Assembly: GCA_902705865.1 (NCBI GenBank)
Contig: CACSIO010000061.1
Span: 64,251-128,250 of the forward strand
Direction: 5' to 3'
Length of the DNA stretch: 64,000 bases
Origin: BD1-7 clade bacterium
GTDB taxonomy: Bacteria; Pseudomonadota; Gammaproteobacteria; Pseudomonadales; DT-91
Of the stretch, positions 27,726 to 37,191 are shown in pieces. Within the stretch, counting starts at the first letter, position 1. Each line of letters opens with the position of its first letter. Below the pieces are notes generated by a model. It was given only the letters and a program-made list of their open reading frames with translations. It was not told the DNA's origin and ran no database searches. Both the position numbers and the translations under genes were made by a program.

Positions 27726-28201
27726 CCGGATTGGCGGAGCATCTGAACGACTTTATCGTAATCGGTGAGGTTGATAGCGGGAAGTCTGCGCTCATAAACG
27801 CCTTGCTAGGGTTGGATGAAGAGGTTCGAAAGACACAATCCGTGGAATATTTCGCCAACAATATCATCGATACCCCAGGCGAATATGTGTCATACCGTGG
27901 TTTTTATGGCGCTTTGTTAAATAGTTTAGTGCGAGTGAACACCATTGTTTTACTGCACCCGGCAATGGGGGGAGAGCTAAAAATCCCTTCGGACTTATTA
28001 CGAGTGTATCCAAACAAACACATTGTCGGTGTTATTAGTCGAGTAGATGACGAGCATGCAAACATCGAATATGCGCGTGAGGTTTTGCAAAAAAACGGCA
28101 TTAAACCGCCGTATTTTGAAACTTCAGTCTATGATATTGACTCAATAAACCAACTGAAAAACTATTTGATCGAAATTACAAATACGGTCTCTGCCTCATG
28201 A
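27722..28201 (+). CDS. eutP: EutP/PduV-type small GTPase
   Basis: A Ras-like GTPase-fold protein associated with eut/pdu microcompartments, about 159 residues. The P-loop is [10 protein letters not shown] near residue 15, the switch II equivalent is DTPGEY and the guanine-specificity loop appears as SRVD instead of NKxD or TKxD, so nucleotide preference is uncertain. Related EutP proteins have been linked to acetate kinase activity in Salmonella and PduV to compartment positioning. The ATG at 27722 overlaps the eutS stop as ATGA. Confidence 0.88.
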   Translation: MTGLAEHLNDFIVIGEVDSGKSALINALLGLDEEVRKTQSVEYFANNIIDTPGEYVSYRGFYGALLNSLVRVNTIVLLHPAMGGELKIPSDLLRVYPNKHIVGVISRVDDEHANIEYAREVLQKNGIKPPYFETSVYDIDSINQLKNYLIEITNTVSAS

Positions 28202-28426
28202 AAAGCTTGGATCGGTGTTAATCAGAATGGTTTGACCGTTTATGTCGGATCAGTGTTTTAGTGCACTGGCATTCGGCGATTTAGGAACGACACTTACTAT
28301 TGATCACCTTTACGAAGTTGACACTCTAATTTGACTCCCTGATGAATAAACAGGGCTGCAGAAAATAACCGCTATCGCTTGGTGAAGTGAGTTGTATCAA
28401 GCCATGACCCGATGCGAGGAGCCAGC
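28202..28426. other. eutP-eutQ intergenic gap
   Basis: The longest gap within the eut section (225 bases). TTGACA occurs at 28318-28323 but no good -10 follows at 16-18 bases. A short CCCTG/CAGGG inverted repeat follows near 28336-28355. An internal promoter is possible but not proven. I see no cobalamin riboswitch and no gene. Confidence 0.4.
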
Positions 28427-29134
28427 ATGAAAACGCTGATTACTGCGGAAACCGTGAAATATTGCCATAAAAAAGGAGAGAAGGTCATATCGGCTCCTCT
28501 CTCATCCACGATTGTTACGCCCGAAGCCAAAGATCTTGCTGCCAAATTTGGTATCTCCCTAAATCACGATACATCTTCAGGAGGATCGTCGGCGTCGACA
28601 GGTGGTGGCGTTCCGAACTCTTGTAGTGCAACAGCCAATGATGTCGATATTGCGCATATACAGCAGTGCGTTACTCAGCAAATGCCGTCCGGGAAACATG
28701 ATTCAGCGGCCGTCGAAGCTTTGATTAAAAAGGCATTGTCTGAATTGAATCAGGGTGCTTCGGCTGAGCCAGGGTGCCAGAAACAAATATCCGAACACGG
28801 GGTGGTTCTTGTGCGTGGCAATAGTGTCAGCATGGGCAGACTCGATGCTGTTAAAGAGCACAATATTGGTCTGACTGACGTCATCACCGCGAAAGACAAT
28901 AGCAATATCGGTGCGGGATATATGTCGTGGGAGAACGGCTTTTTTCCATGGACACTGACCTACGATGAAGTTGATGTTGTTCTTGAGGGCGAATTACATA
29001 TTAAATCCGGCGATCAAACCTTCGTTGGCAAGCCCGGAGATGTGATGTTTATTCCGAAGGGGTCGTCAATTGAGTTCGGAACACCGACGAGTGTTAGGTT
29101 TGTTTACGTAACGTACCCCGTTGACTGGGCCTGA
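28427..29134 (+). CDS. eutQ: EutQ cupin-domain protein
   Basis: A eut microcompartment accessory protein, 235 residues. The N-terminus MKTLITAETVKYCHKKGEKV is the typical EutQ start, followed by a Ser/Gly/Thr-rich linker (about 45-65), a helical segment, and the C-terminal EutQ cupin domain (about 120-235) with GYMSWENGFFPWTLTYDEVDVVLEGELHI and GKPGDVMFIPKGSSIEF. Salmonella EutQ has been reported to have acetate kinase activity, so this locus may carry two such activities. The start at 28427 has GAGGAG 5 bases upstream; a start at 28412 lacks a good site. Confidence 0.92.
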   Translation: MKTLITAETVKYCHKKGEKVISAPLSSTIVTPEAKDLAAKFGISLNHDTSSGGSSASTGGGVPNSCSATANDVDIAHIQQCVTQQMPSGKHDSAAVEALIKKALSELNQGASAEPGCQKQISEHGVVLVRGNSVSMGRLDAVKEHNIGLTDVITAKDNSNIGAGYMSWENGFFPWTLTYDEVDVVLEGELHIKSGDQTFVGKPGDVMFIPKGSSIEFGTPTSVRFVYVTYPVDWA

Positions 29135-29151
29135 TTTTTCAAACGCTTCTG

Positions 29152-30030
29152 GTGACTAATTTGACGCATTCAGCGGATCATTCAGTTAGCAGCGGGCAAG
29201 AGCCCGGTGGATCCTGTTTTATTACAGAGGCGTGGTTACGGGAGCGCTTTGGGCTAGGTCATGGCACTGAGGTTCATTTACCCGCAGCGTGCAAACTAAC
29301 CCCGTCCGCTAAGCAGCTGTTAGATGAACGCCAGATTCGTATCAAAGTGATTGATGAGCAGGGTAGATTTTTTATCGGTAATGGCGATAACCGAGAGGTT
29401 CGGGTTCATCCGCTTAAAAGCAACAACGTTAGGCCAGAAACCAATTGCGCGCTATGCCATCAGCCGTTTGAGACCAAGCCGGAAGTTCTGACCCATCTCG
29501 ACGACACGCATTTGGTGTTGAAAAACCATCCGCGAATCAAACTACGTGGAAAACTCGACACTCTCAGCTGCTACTGCGTGCTGGTTCAAACAGAGTTTGA
29601 TCAGAAAAAACAGTTTCCGCTTTTACACCAATACCTTGCTGATATCCGCTCATATATCGGCAATATTTTGCGCAGTGAGGTCACTGAAGAGCCGTTGCTG
29701 CCGATCAGTATGGGTGATTTAGATGACCCAACCATTCATGCGATATCTCATCAACCACTGAAATACATTGGTCACGACCATATTCTTCCAGACGCAGAGC
29801 ATGGACGAGATGTGGCCCAGCTCAATGTTCTTAGGGCGATGGCGAGAGAGTGCGAACTTATTGCAACAGATATCTACCTGGTCAATACATTTGAAATTAC
29901 CAGAAACGACGTGATTCAAGGGCTGAATCGATTGAGCAGTGCGATATACGTTGTTGCGTTACTTGCACTGGTTGGAAAGCGTGATGGTCTTGGTGCGCTT
30001 TCCAAGGTAGGTGGCAATGAAACTACTTGA
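29152..30030 (+). CDS. eutT: EutT corrinoid adenosyltransferase
   Basis: Attaches the adenosyl group to cobalamin to supply coenzyme B12 for EutBC, 292 residues from a GTG start. The start region FITEAWLRERFGLGHGTEVHLP and the C-terminal EutT domain with LPISMGDLDDPTIHAISHQPLKY and DIYLVNTFEITRNDVIQGLNRLSSAIYVVALL are characteristic. The metal motif of Salmonella EutT is H-X11-CC-X2-C; here it is H86, then N98-C99, then C102, so the first Cys of the pair is Asn while His and the other two Cys are kept. It overlaps eutD. Confidence 0.92.
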   Translation: MTNLTHSADHSVSSGQEPGGSCFITEAWLRERFGLGHGTEVHLPAACKLTPSAKQLLDERQIRIKVIDEQGRFFIGNGDNREVRVHPLKSNNVRPETNCALCHQPFETKPEVLTHLDDTHLVLKNHPRIKLRGKLDTLSCYCVLVQTEFDQKKQFPLLHQYLADIRSYIGNILRSEVTEEPLLPISMGDLDDPTIHAISHQPLKYIGHDHILPDAEHGRDVAQLNVLRAMARECELIATDIYLVNTFEITRNDVIQGLNRLSSAIYVVALLALVGKRDGLGALSKVGGNETT

Positions 30031-31000
30031 ACAAGCAAGAGAGGCTTGCCGCAATAAACCAAGGCGAATCGTTTTTGCTGATGCGGTAGACGTGCGTTTG
30101 CTACATGCGGCTAACGACCTGAAAAACCAAGGCTTGGCTGAACCTATTCTTATTGGTAATCCGTTTGAGCTTCGAGATTGTGCTCATAGGGCTGGTATTC
30201 CAATGCCGTGCCTAACCATTGTTGACCCGTTAAGAACGAGTTGTGAGCAGCCCTTTGCCAAATGCTATCAGGAAATACACGCCAGCAAACAAGTTAGCCT
30301 CGAAGATGCGGTTTCACTGATTCATCAGCCGCTGTTTCATGCGGCAATGATGGTTGATAGGGGAATGGCTGATATTTGTATCGCGGGCAATATTTCTACA
30401 ACGGGTGATGTGATCAGGGCAGCGTTGAAGGTCATTGGTGTGGCAGAGGGGCAAAAGACGGTATCGAGTTTTTTCATGATGGCATCTCCAGATAGTGAAA
30501 ACATACTGAGCTTTGCGGATGCAGGCGTTATTCCTGAACCGACCTCAGAACAGCTGGCCGATATCGCAATTGATGCAGCGGCCAATTATGAGCGGCTGGT
30601 TGGTGAGCCCGCCCGTGTTGCGATGTTGTCGTTTTCAAGTAAAGGGAGCTCTAAGCACCCGGCGGCAGTCAAAGTCGCTGATGCTGTGAATATGATTCGT
30701 CAACGCCAACCAGATCTGATCATGGATGGTGAACTACAGTTTGATGCGGCCGCGGTGCCCTCCGTAGCTGCACAGAAAGCGCCACAGAGCCCGTTAGGTG
30801 GGATGGCAAATGTATTTGTCTTTCCATCATTAAACGCCGGCAATATCGGTTACAAAATTGCTCAACGGCTCGGCAATTACATTGCGTTAGGGCCATTACT
30901 GCAGGGGCTAAAAAAGCCAATGCATGATTTGTCTCGGGGTTGCAGTGCTGACGATATCGTTGATATTTCGGTGCTTGCTTCGGCCATGGTGAAAACATAA
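30017..31000 (+). CDS. eutD: Phosphate acetyltransferase EutD
   Basis: Converts acetyl-CoA and phosphate to acetyl phosphate and CoA, recycling CoA in the compartment, about 327 residues. The short, single-domain PTA form is typical of EutD. Motifs: IVFADAVDVRLLHAA near residue 18, DICIAGNISTTGDVIRAALKVIG, SFSSKGSSKHP, DGELQFDAA and the end stretch FPSLNAGNIGYKIAQRLGN. The ATG at 30017 has AGGTGG upstream and overlaps the end of eutT by 14 bases. It feeds the acetate kinase at 26045. Confidence 0.95.
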   Translation: MKLLEQAREACRNKPRRIVFADAVDVRLLHAANDLKNQGLAEPILIGNPFELRDCAHRAGIPMPCLTIVDPLRTSCEQPFAKCYQEIHASKQVSLEDAVSLIHQPLFHAAMMVDRGMADICIAGNISTTGDVIRAALKVIGVAEGQKTVSSFFMMASPDSENILSFADAGVIPEPTSEQLADIAIDAAANYERLVGEPARVAMLSFSSKGSSKHPAAVKVADAVNMIRQRQPDLIMDGELQFDAAAVPSVAAQKAPQSPLGGMANVFVFPSLNAGNIGYKIAQRLGNYIALGPLLQGLKKPMHDLSRGCSADDIVDISVLASAMVKT

Positions 31001-31048
31001 ACCCTACATTAAACGAGGCACTGAGCCTCAGGAAAGTGAGGAAGATCG

Positions 31049-31375
31049 ATGGAATCACTAGGTATTATTGAAACACGTGGATTGACGGCGTTGATTGAAG
31101 CATCCGATGCGATGGTAAAAGCCGCGCGCGTTGAGCTTGTCGGATATAAACAGATTGGTGCTGGCTTGGTTACCGCTACGGTGCGTGGCGACGTTGCCGC
31201 CTGTAAAGCGGCGACTGACGCAGGTGCCGCCGCGGCACAGCGAATCGGTGAGTTGGTTTCTGTGCACGTGATACCGCGCCCTCATGGCGATCTGGAAGCT
31301 ATTTTTCCAATTGGTCACGAGACACCTGAAGCCGCCAAGCCAAAAGCGGCGGCTAAAGCACCTTCGAAAAAGTAG
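31049..31375 (+). CDS. eutM: BMC-H shell protein EutM, copy 1 with C-terminal tail
   Basis: A hexameric shell-facet protein of the EutM/PduA/CcmK type. The core [20 protein letters not shown] plus [62 protein letters not shown] is the standard single BMC domain. After it comes a tail of about 20 residues, [20 protein letters not shown], rich in Ala, Lys and Pro, which the second copy lacks. The tail may lie on one face of the hexamer. A GTGAGG site precedes the ATG. Confidence 0.95.
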   Translation: MESLGIIETRGLTALIEASDAMVKAARVELVGYKQIGAGLVTATVRGDVAACKAATDAGAAAAQRIGELVSVHVIPRPHGDLEAIFPIGHETPEAAKPKAAAKAPSKK

Positions 31376-31411
31376 TTCTGAACTCTGAAACACTGATATT
31401 GGAGAACCAAG

Positions 31412-31684
31412 ATGGAAGCATTAGGCATCATTGAAACTAAAGGTCTGACTTCACTGATTGAAGCGTCAGATGCCATGGTAAAAGCGGCGCGGGTCAAACT
31501 TGTTGGTTATCAACAGATCGGGTCGGGTTATGTCACTGCATTGGTACGTGGTGATGTTGCTGCGTGTAAGGCAGCGACTGACGCCGGTGCGGCAGCAGCA
31601 CAGCGCCTCGGCGAGCTAGTGGCAGTGCATGTTATCCCGCGCCCTCATTCTGATCTTGAAGAAATCTTCCCGATCAAACCGTAA
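31412..31684 (+). CDS. eutM: BMC-H shell protein EutM, copy 2
   Basis: A second single-domain BMC-H protein, 90 residues, nearly the same as copy 1 over the core: [20 protein letters not shown], then [68 protein letters not shown]. It ends with the fold and has the usual EutM length. Clear tandem duplication with copy 1, 36 bases apart. Together they probably form the bulk of the flat shell facets. Confidence 0.96.
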   Translation: MEALGIIETKGLTSLIEASDAMVKAARVKLVGYQQIGSGYVTALVRGDVAACKAATDAGAAAAQRLGELVAVHVIPRPHSDLEEIFPIKP

Positions 31685-31742
31685 TTATTGTCCAACCGCT
31701 AGGCTGGCCAGATAAATCGGGTTGGTCTGAGGGAGAAAGTGC

Positions 31743-32045
31743 ATGCGATTGGCCAAGGTTATTGGGCAAGTCGTCGCGACTGTCCGAAATCCGCACCTGA
31801 GTATGGATAAGTTACTGCTGGTGCAACTAATCAACGATACCGGGTCGGCTGAAAGCGATGTTCATGTCGCCGTAGATAACTTGGGCGCAGGTGAGGGCGA
31901 AGTCGTGCTGGTCGTCGCCGGTAGCTCGGCAAGACTTACGTTAACAGCCGATGCCCACACGCCGGTGGATCTGTCGATTGTTGGTATTGTTGATGAAATT
32001 ACGTCGACTGAAAAACTGAATTATCTCAAGCAAGGTCGGCCGTAA
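31743..32045 (+). CDS. eutN: BMC-P pentameric vertex protein EutN
   Basis: A vertex-capping shell protein of the EutN/CcmL family, 100 residues. MRLAKVIGQVVATVRNPHLS, the LLLVQ segment, the NLGAGEGEVVLVVAGSSARLT stretch and VDLSIVGIVDEI are the conserved parts of the pentamer fold. The length is normal. It is placed between the eutM pair and eutE as in enteric loci. Confidence 0.94.
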   Translation: MRLAKVIGQVVATVRNPHLSMDKLLLVQLINDTGSAESDVHVAVDNLGAGEGEVVLVVAGSSARLTLTADAHTPVDLSIVGIVDEITSTEKLNYLKQGRP

Positions 32046-32130
32046 TACCGATTGATTGAACCACAGTTGGCATATCTAGTTGGAATTTATCCATGTTGAA
32101 TATGCGCGGTTGTGGGCAAGAGGACACGCT

Positions 32131-33528
32131 ATGAATCAGCAACAGATAGAGCGAATTGTCCGTAGTGTGATTGAACAACTGAATCACCCGGATGTTGCTT
32201 CGTTTAGTGACGTCAATGGTATTTTCAATACACTCGACGATGCAGTCAGTGCAGCTAAGTCAGCACAGAAGTCCATTCGAAAAGTCGCGCTCCGCGACCA
32301 AATGATTGAATCCATTCGAGAGATGACACGCAATAAAGCGCGTGAATTTGCCGAGATGGCTGTCGCAGAGACTGGCTACGGGCGAGTCGAGGATAAGATC
32401 GCCAAACACTTGCTTGTCGCCAACAAAACGCCGGGTACAGAGGCGGTTATTCCGCAGGCGATTACGGGTGATGCAGGGCTTTCTTTGTTAGAAAACGCAG
32501 CTTGGGGAGTTATCGCTTCCGTCACTCCATCCACTAACCCCAGTGCAACGGTGATCAATAACGCCATTAGCATGATCGCAGCCGGTAACGGGGTAGTTTT
32601 TGCGCCTCACCCTGCAGCAAAAGCCGTGTCGCAACATGCGGTGCAGTTAGTTAACGAAGCCATCATGAAAGTCGGAGGCCCGGCAAACTTGGTGACAACG
32701 GTAGCCGACCCTAGTCTTGAAAATGCGCAGAAACTATTCGTATATCCGGGCATTAATTTATTGACGGTTACCGGTGGTGATGCGGTTGTTGATGCAGCCC
32801 GCAGTATCACTGATAAGCGCTTGATCGCGGCAGGCCCAGGGAATCCGCCGGTGGTGGTTGATGAAACGGCGAACCTTGAACGCGCCGCCATCAGCATCGT
32901 GCAAGGCGCATCATTTGATAACAACATCATTTGTGCAGATGAAAAAGAAATTGTGGCTGTAGATTCTATCGCAGACGAACTGATTAGGTTGATGTGCCAG
33001 AACGGTGCCGTTCAGGTATCCCTCGAACAGGCTGATGCCATCGCCCGAGTCGTGCTGAAAGGCTATCCAGGCGATAACCCGAAAGTTAATGCTAAGTGGG
33101 TTGGGCGCAATGCTGCAGTTATCGCAAAAGAGGCGGGTATTGATGTCCCTAAGTCAACCCGTTTGCTGGTGGTCGAAACGCCACATGATCATGTGTTTGC
33201 CGTGACAGAACTGATGATGCCTGTTATCCCATTAATACGCGCAAATAACGCCGATCATGCGATAGATCTTGGGGTCGCGCTGGAGATGGGTAATCGGCAT
33301 ACCGCAGCAATGCATTCGACCAATATCGATAATCTGTCGCGTATGGCCTATGAAATTAACACCAGTTTGTTCGTTAAAAATGGCCCTTGTCTCGCTGGGT
33401 TAGGGCATGGCGGAGAAGGATGGACAACGATGACGATATCCACGCCAACCGGTGAAGGTGTTACGAGCGCAGCAACGTTTGTTCGTAAGCGCCGCTGTAC
33501 GATCGTCGACGACTTCAGAATTGTGTGA
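32131..33528 (+). CDS. eutE: Coenzyme A-acylating acetaldehyde dehydrogenase EutE
   Basis: Oxidises acetaldehyde to acetyl-CoA with NAD+ and CoA inside the compartment, 465 residues. The ALDH fold is shown by TPSTNPSATVINN near residue 133, GGPANLV and the catalytic Cys in SFDNNIICADEKEIV. The N-terminus MNQQQIERIVRSVIEQLNHP is an amphipathic helix of the kind that targets enzymes to the shell, and it resembles the EutC N-terminus. The ATG at 32131 has GAGG upstream; a start at 32080 adds a non-conserved leader. NADH is recycled by EutG. Confidence 0.95.
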   Translation: MNQQQIERIVRSVIEQLNHPDVASFSDVNGIFNTLDDAVSAAKSAQKSIRKVALRDQMIESIREMTRNKAREFAEMAVAETGYGRVEDKIAKHLLVANKTPGTEAVIPQAITGDAGLSLLENAAWGVIASVTPSTNPSATVINNAISMIAAGNGVVFAPHPAAKAVSQHAVQLVNEAIMKVGGPANLVTTVADPSLENAQKLFVYPGINLLTVTGGDAVVDAARSITDKRLIAAGPGNPPVVVDETANLERAAISIVQGASFDNNIICADEKEIVAVDSIADELIRLMCQNGAVQVSLEQADAIARVVLKGYPGDNPKVNAKWVGRNAAVIAKEAGIDVPKSTRLLVVETPHDHVFAVTELMMPVIPLIRANNADHAIDLGVALEMGNRHTAAMHSTNIDNLSRMAYEINTSLFVKNGPCLAGLGHGGEGWTTMTISTPTGEGVTSAATFVRKRRCTIVDDFRIV

Positions 33529-33542
33529 AACGGGTGCCAACG

Positions 33543-34451
33543 ATGAAGAATACTTTGTCTGTGATAAATCTACGTCTGCAAACTGCGATGGCTATCGTTA
33601 ATGACGAAACGCCGATTCAGGTTCAGGGCGATTGGTACCTCGGCATTGATCTAGGCACAGCCGATATTCAAACCATGGCTGTTGATAGCGCCGGGATCCC
33701 CATCGCGTGTTTTCTCGATTGGGCAGATGTAGTGAAGGACGGTGTAGTTGTTGATTATGTCGGCGCTTGCGACATTGTCGCAGAACAAATCAAGAAAGTT
33801 GAAAAGCGCCTAGGAACACATGTTACTCGAGCGGTGACTTCTTACCCTCCCGGCACTGACCCTAAAATCTCTACCAATGTTGTCGAGTCTTGTGGGCTTG
33901 AAATTGTGGCGGTGGTGGATGAACCAAGTAGTGTCGCTCACCTTTTAGGAATTAATGATGGTGCGGTGGTTGATGTTGGCGGCGGCACGACTGGGAGTGC
34001 GATTATTCACCACGGCGCAGTTGTTGTCTCATTGGATGATCCAACAGGCGGGCGACACATCACGCTGACGTTGTCAGGTGCCAAGAATATTAGCGTTGAT
34101 GATGCTGAGATCATGAAACGTGATCATGAGTGTGCTAATCAGGTGTTGCCGGTTGTGCGGCCTGTTATTGAAAAAATGGCTGATTTAGTGAAAGCGCACC
34201 TTAGCGGCGCTGATGTCGACGATATTTATTTGACCGGGGGCAGCTGCTCATTGCGAGGATTCCAGTCTGTATTTCAGGATGAGTTTCCAGACCAAAATGT
34301 GATTTTACCGGATTACCCCATCTTTTTGACGCCGCTGGCCATCGCCAGTTATGCGCTCATTTCAGCGGGCGTTAACCCTGCAGTCTATTCCCAACAAGAG
34401 ATCCCGGGGATCGGTTATGCGGATGGTGAGGGCAGGCATGTCAATCACTGA
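33543..34451 (+). CDS. eutJ: EutJ, Hsp70/actin-fold protein
   Basis: A putative chaperone of the ASKHA superfamily found in eut loci, about 302 residues. Phosphate-binding motifs: WYLGIDLGTADIQTMAVD, VVDEPSSVAHLLGI, DVGGGTTGSAII and DIYLTGGSCSLRGF. The likely role is assembly or maintenance of eut enzymes, but no reaction has been firmly shown for the family. The start is uncertain: GTG at 33525 overlaps the eutE stop, while the ATG at 33543 gives a length closer to enteric EutJ. Its last codons overlap the eutG start. Confidence 0.92.
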   Translation: MKNTLSVINLRLQTAMAIVNDETPIQVQGDWYLGIDLGTADIQTMAVDSAGIPIACFLDWADVVKDGVVVDYVGACDIVAEQIKKVEKRLGTHVTRAVTSYPPGTDPKISTNVVESCGLEIVAVVDEPSSVAHLLGINDGAVVDVGGGTTGSAIIHHGAVVVSLDDPTGGRHITLTLSGAKNISVDDAEIMKRDHECANQVLPVVRPVIEKMADLVKAHLSGADVDDIYLTGGSCSLRGFQSVFQDEFPDQNVILPDYPIFLTPLAIASYALISAGVNPAVYSQQEIPGIGYADGEGRHVNH

Positions 34452-35658
34452 GCAGCAAGTCAGCGATATTGTCAATTTGACGATTGATCAAACGATCACG
34501 TTAAACGGGTTCAGCTTTCGTTCACCTCCGCTGACGCTTTCTGGCGAAGGTAGCACTTTGCGCGTTGGTGAATCGTTGTCTGCACTTGGAGTGCATAAAG
34601 CGTTTATCGTGGCTGACGCCGTTGTTGCGGAACTCGGGCTTTTGGATAGTACTCGACGAAGTCTTCATCGATCGGGAATTAGCTATAGCATATTCGACGA
34701 TATTGTAGCTGAACCGACGGCTGGCTTAGTGCAGCGTTGCAAAGATCAATTAAAAACCTGCGGTGCCGATGCTGTTATTGGTATTGGCGGTGGCTCAGCC
34801 TTGGATACGGCCAAAGCGGTCGCATTGTTGATCGACAGCAATGCGAGTATTGCTGATTTGGCTGCTGGTGCACAAGCCGAGCGTAAGGTGCGGTTAGTAG
34901 CAATTCCGACGACGGCGGGAACCGGCTCAGAGGTAACCGATATCACGGTGATTATGGAAGATGATCATCGGCACAAATATGTCATCAAAAGTGCACATCT
35001 GATGCCTGATCTCGCCATTCTTGATGCGCACCTTATGATCGGCGTGCCTCCGGCGGTCACTGCTGCGACAGGAATTGATGCTTTGACACATGCGATAGAA
35101 GCGTACCTTTCGAGCCAGCGTAATCCGATATCTGAAGCAATGGCATTTGCATCGATTCAAATGATTGTTCGTGCACTCCCTATTGCCGTTGGTAATGGCA
35201 GTAATCAAAAAGCGCGAAGTGATATGGCGTTAGCGGCTTACAAAGCCGGGCTAGCGTTTTCCAATGCGGGCCTGGGTTTAGTGCATGCGATGTCCCATCA
35301 AATTGGTGCGCGATACCGGATCCCCCATGGTGTAGCTAACGCGATACTTTTACCTGAGGTGATGAACTTCAATGCATTAGTGTGCCGATCTGAGTTGGCC
35401 AATATTGCGCGGGCCATGGGTGTTGCGAGAGACAACATGACTGAACGAGAGCAGGCTTCTGCCGCCATAGGCGCAACTGCGGAGCTCGTTAAAGATGTTG
35501 GTCTGCCGGATTCATTGGCCAAATTCGACGTCAAACCAGAAGATTTAAACGTGCTGGCGGACGATGCCTTGGCTGATATTTGTTTAGTAACCAATCCTCG
35601 CCATGCATCATCCGCGGATATCGTCGCGATTTATCAGGCGTGTTTGGAAAAGCAATAG
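34438..35658 (+). CDS. eutG: Iron-type alcohol dehydrogenase EutG
   Basis: Reduces acetaldehyde to ethanol and regenerates NAD+ for EutE, about 406 residues. A group III (Fe) ADH: GIGGGSALDTAKAVALL near residue 116, IPTTAGTGSEVTDI, the metal ligands in DALTHAIEAYLS and GLVHAMSHQIGARYRIPHG. The N-terminus ITEQQVSDIVNLTIDQTI is a helix ahead of the fold that resembles those of EutE and EutC. The ATG at 34438 follows GAGGGCAGG and overlaps eutJ by 14 bases; an upstream in-frame start at 34351 is unlikely. Confidence 0.94.
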   Translation: MSITEQQVSDIVNLTIDQTITLNGFSFRSPPLTLSGEGSTLRVGESLSALGVHKAFIVADAVVAELGLLDSTRRSLHRSGISYSIFDDIVAEPTAGLVQRCKDQLKTCGADAVIGIGGGSALDTAKAVALLIDSNASIADLAAGAQAERKVRLVAIPTTAGTGSEVTDITVIMEDDHRHKYVIKSAHLMPDLAILDAHLMIGVPPAVTAATGIDALTHAIEAYLSSQRNPISEAMAFASIQMIVRALPIAVGNGSNQKARSDMALAAYKAGLAFSNAGLGLVHAMSHQIGARYRIPHGVANAILLPEVMNFNALVCRSELANIARAMGVARDNMTEREQASAAIGATAELVKDVGLPDSLAKFDVKPEDLNVLADDALADICLVTNPRHASSADIVAIYQACLEKQ

Positions 35659-35736
35659 TGCTGGCTCAAATTTGGCCCTGTGATGGCGATTTGCGCTGAT
35701 CGAGTGTTAAGACCTGTTGTGTCTGCCAGTATGCGG

Positions 35737-35752
35737 CGCGGTAAGAACCGCG
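35737..35752 (+). repeat. Short hairpin in the eutG-eutH gap
   Basis: CGCGGT and ACCGCG pair perfectly around an AAGA loop. It lies in the 210-base gap before eutH, the only other long gap in the eut genes. It could affect mRNA stability or expression of the downstream half. No T-run follows, so it is not a classical terminator. Confidence 0.35.
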
Positions 35753-35868
35753 GCGTCATCGACACAGAGAAGATGGATGGGGTGGTTTTGGGAGATAGGG
35801 TGGTCGACGGATTGTGTCGATGACCATTACGGACGAATACAGATGGTAATTAGATAGAGGCGGAAACT

Positions 35869-37188
35869 ATGGATTCAATTAATGAAGTCATACTCTACAT
35901 CATGATGACCTTTATGGTTATCGGCGCAATAGATAGGGTGTTTGCGCAGTTTGGTGGATCAGAGCGAATTCTCGGCTATGTCGGTCTTGGTACGGTAGGT
36001 CGCGGTATTTCCGGTGCAGGCGATGAATTCGAGGAAGGCTTTAATGCCATGGGCCCACTCGCACTTGCTATGGTCGGTGTTATGGCCGCAGCGCCAGTAC
36101 TGGCAAAAGTCCTCTCTCCGGTTGTGGTTCCAATCTACCAAATGTTAGGTGCGAGCCCTGCGATGTTTGCAACCACGTTACTGGCGAATGATATGGGCGG
36201 TTACTTTCTTGCGAAAGAAATGGCAACTGTCGCAGGCACTACCGATTACGGCTCATGGATGTACGCCGGTTTAATACTGGGTGCAATGATGGGCCCAACG
36301 ATTGTGTTCTCGATTCCGGTTGGCGTATCCATCATCAAAAAAAGCGATCGACCTTATCTTGCCGCCGGCGTGCTTGCCGGTATGGTAACCATTCCCTTAG
36401 GGTGTTTGGCGGGCGGTTTTGTGGCGCAGGCATCCGATATTTATATTCCTGGAACAGACCAGCTAATTGCCTTCCCAACGTCGATGATCATTATGGATTT
36501 GATACCGGTTGTGTTGGTGGCTCTGGTCATTGCGTTCGGTTTATGGAAATTCGCCGATGCGATGATAAAGGGCTTCATTATGTTTTCGAAGCTACTCGTC
36601 GCCTTTATCACGATTGCGTTAGCGCTGGCGGTGCTGCATCAAACTCTCGGCATAACGGTAATCCCGGGGATGGATCCGATCTTCATGACGAAGGGGGATG
36701 TGCCGGGTATCGACTTACGAGCCATTGAGGTTATTGGTTCAATTGCCATGATTTTGTTGGGGGCATATCCGATGGTAATGCTGCTGACACGTTGGTTCCA
36801 CAAACCGTTAGAGAGTGTTGGTACCAAGCTCAATATCAACTCTTCTGCGGCAGCGGGCCTGGTGGCGACGTTGGCGAATATCATCCCGATGTTTCAGATC
36901 ATGCATAAAATGGATAACCGCGGCAAAATTATCTGCGTGGCATTTGGTGTTAGTGCGGCGTTTACCTTTGGTGACCATTTGGGCTTCACCGCCGCGAACA
37001 AGCCTGACATGATTTTCTCAGTGATTGTTGGGAAGTTAGTTGGCGGTATAACGGCCGCAATTTTTGCCATGTTAATTGCCGATCGGGTGGTTGCCTCAAT
37101 CGAAGGTAAATCGGCGAGTGATCCGGCGCTGACCGATGAATTCGGCGGTGATGAAGGTGATACTGAGGCCAAGGAAAGCGAGGCCTAA
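35869..37188 (+). CDS. eutH: Ethanolamine permease EutH
   Basis: An inner-membrane carrier for ethanolamine entry, 439 residues with about ten hydrophobic segments throughout. The N-terminus INEVILYIMMTFMVIGAIDR, then the ISGAGDEFEEGFNAMGPLALAMVGVMAAAPVLAK segment, LANDMGGYFLAKEMA and GDHLGFTAANKPDMI are typical of EutH. The C-terminus is acidic (FGGDEGDTEAKESEA). Whether it uses an ion gradient is not established for the family, but it is relevant here because ATPase genes lie in the same operon. eutA follows after 3 bases. Confidence 0.95.
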   Translation: MDSINEVILYIMMTFMVIGAIDRVFAQFGGSERILGYVGLGTVGRGISGAGDEFEEGFNAMGPLALAMVGVMAAAPVLAKVLSPVVVPIYQMLGASPAMFATTLLANDMGGYFLAKEMATVAGTTDYGSWMYAGLILGAMMGPTIVFSIPVGVSIIKKSDRPYLAAGVLAGMVTIPLGCLAGGFVAQASDIYIPGTDQLIAFPTSMIIMDLIPVVLVALVIAFGLWKFADAMIKGFIMFSKLLVAFITIALALAVLHQTLGITVIPGMDPIFMTKGDVPGIDLRAIEVIGSIAMILLGAYPMVMLLTRWFHKPLESVGTKLNINSSAAAGLVATLANIIPMFQIMHKMDNRGKIICVAFGVSAAFTFGDHLGFTAANKPDMIFSVIVGKLVGGITAAIFAMLIADRVVASIEGKSASDPALTDEFGGDEGDTEAKESEA

Positions 37189-37191
37189 TTC

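Noticed and set aside
28260..28300. A TGGCA...-containing stretch before eutQ considered as a sigma-54 promoter.
   Set aside because: The second half (TTGC with correct spacing) is missing.
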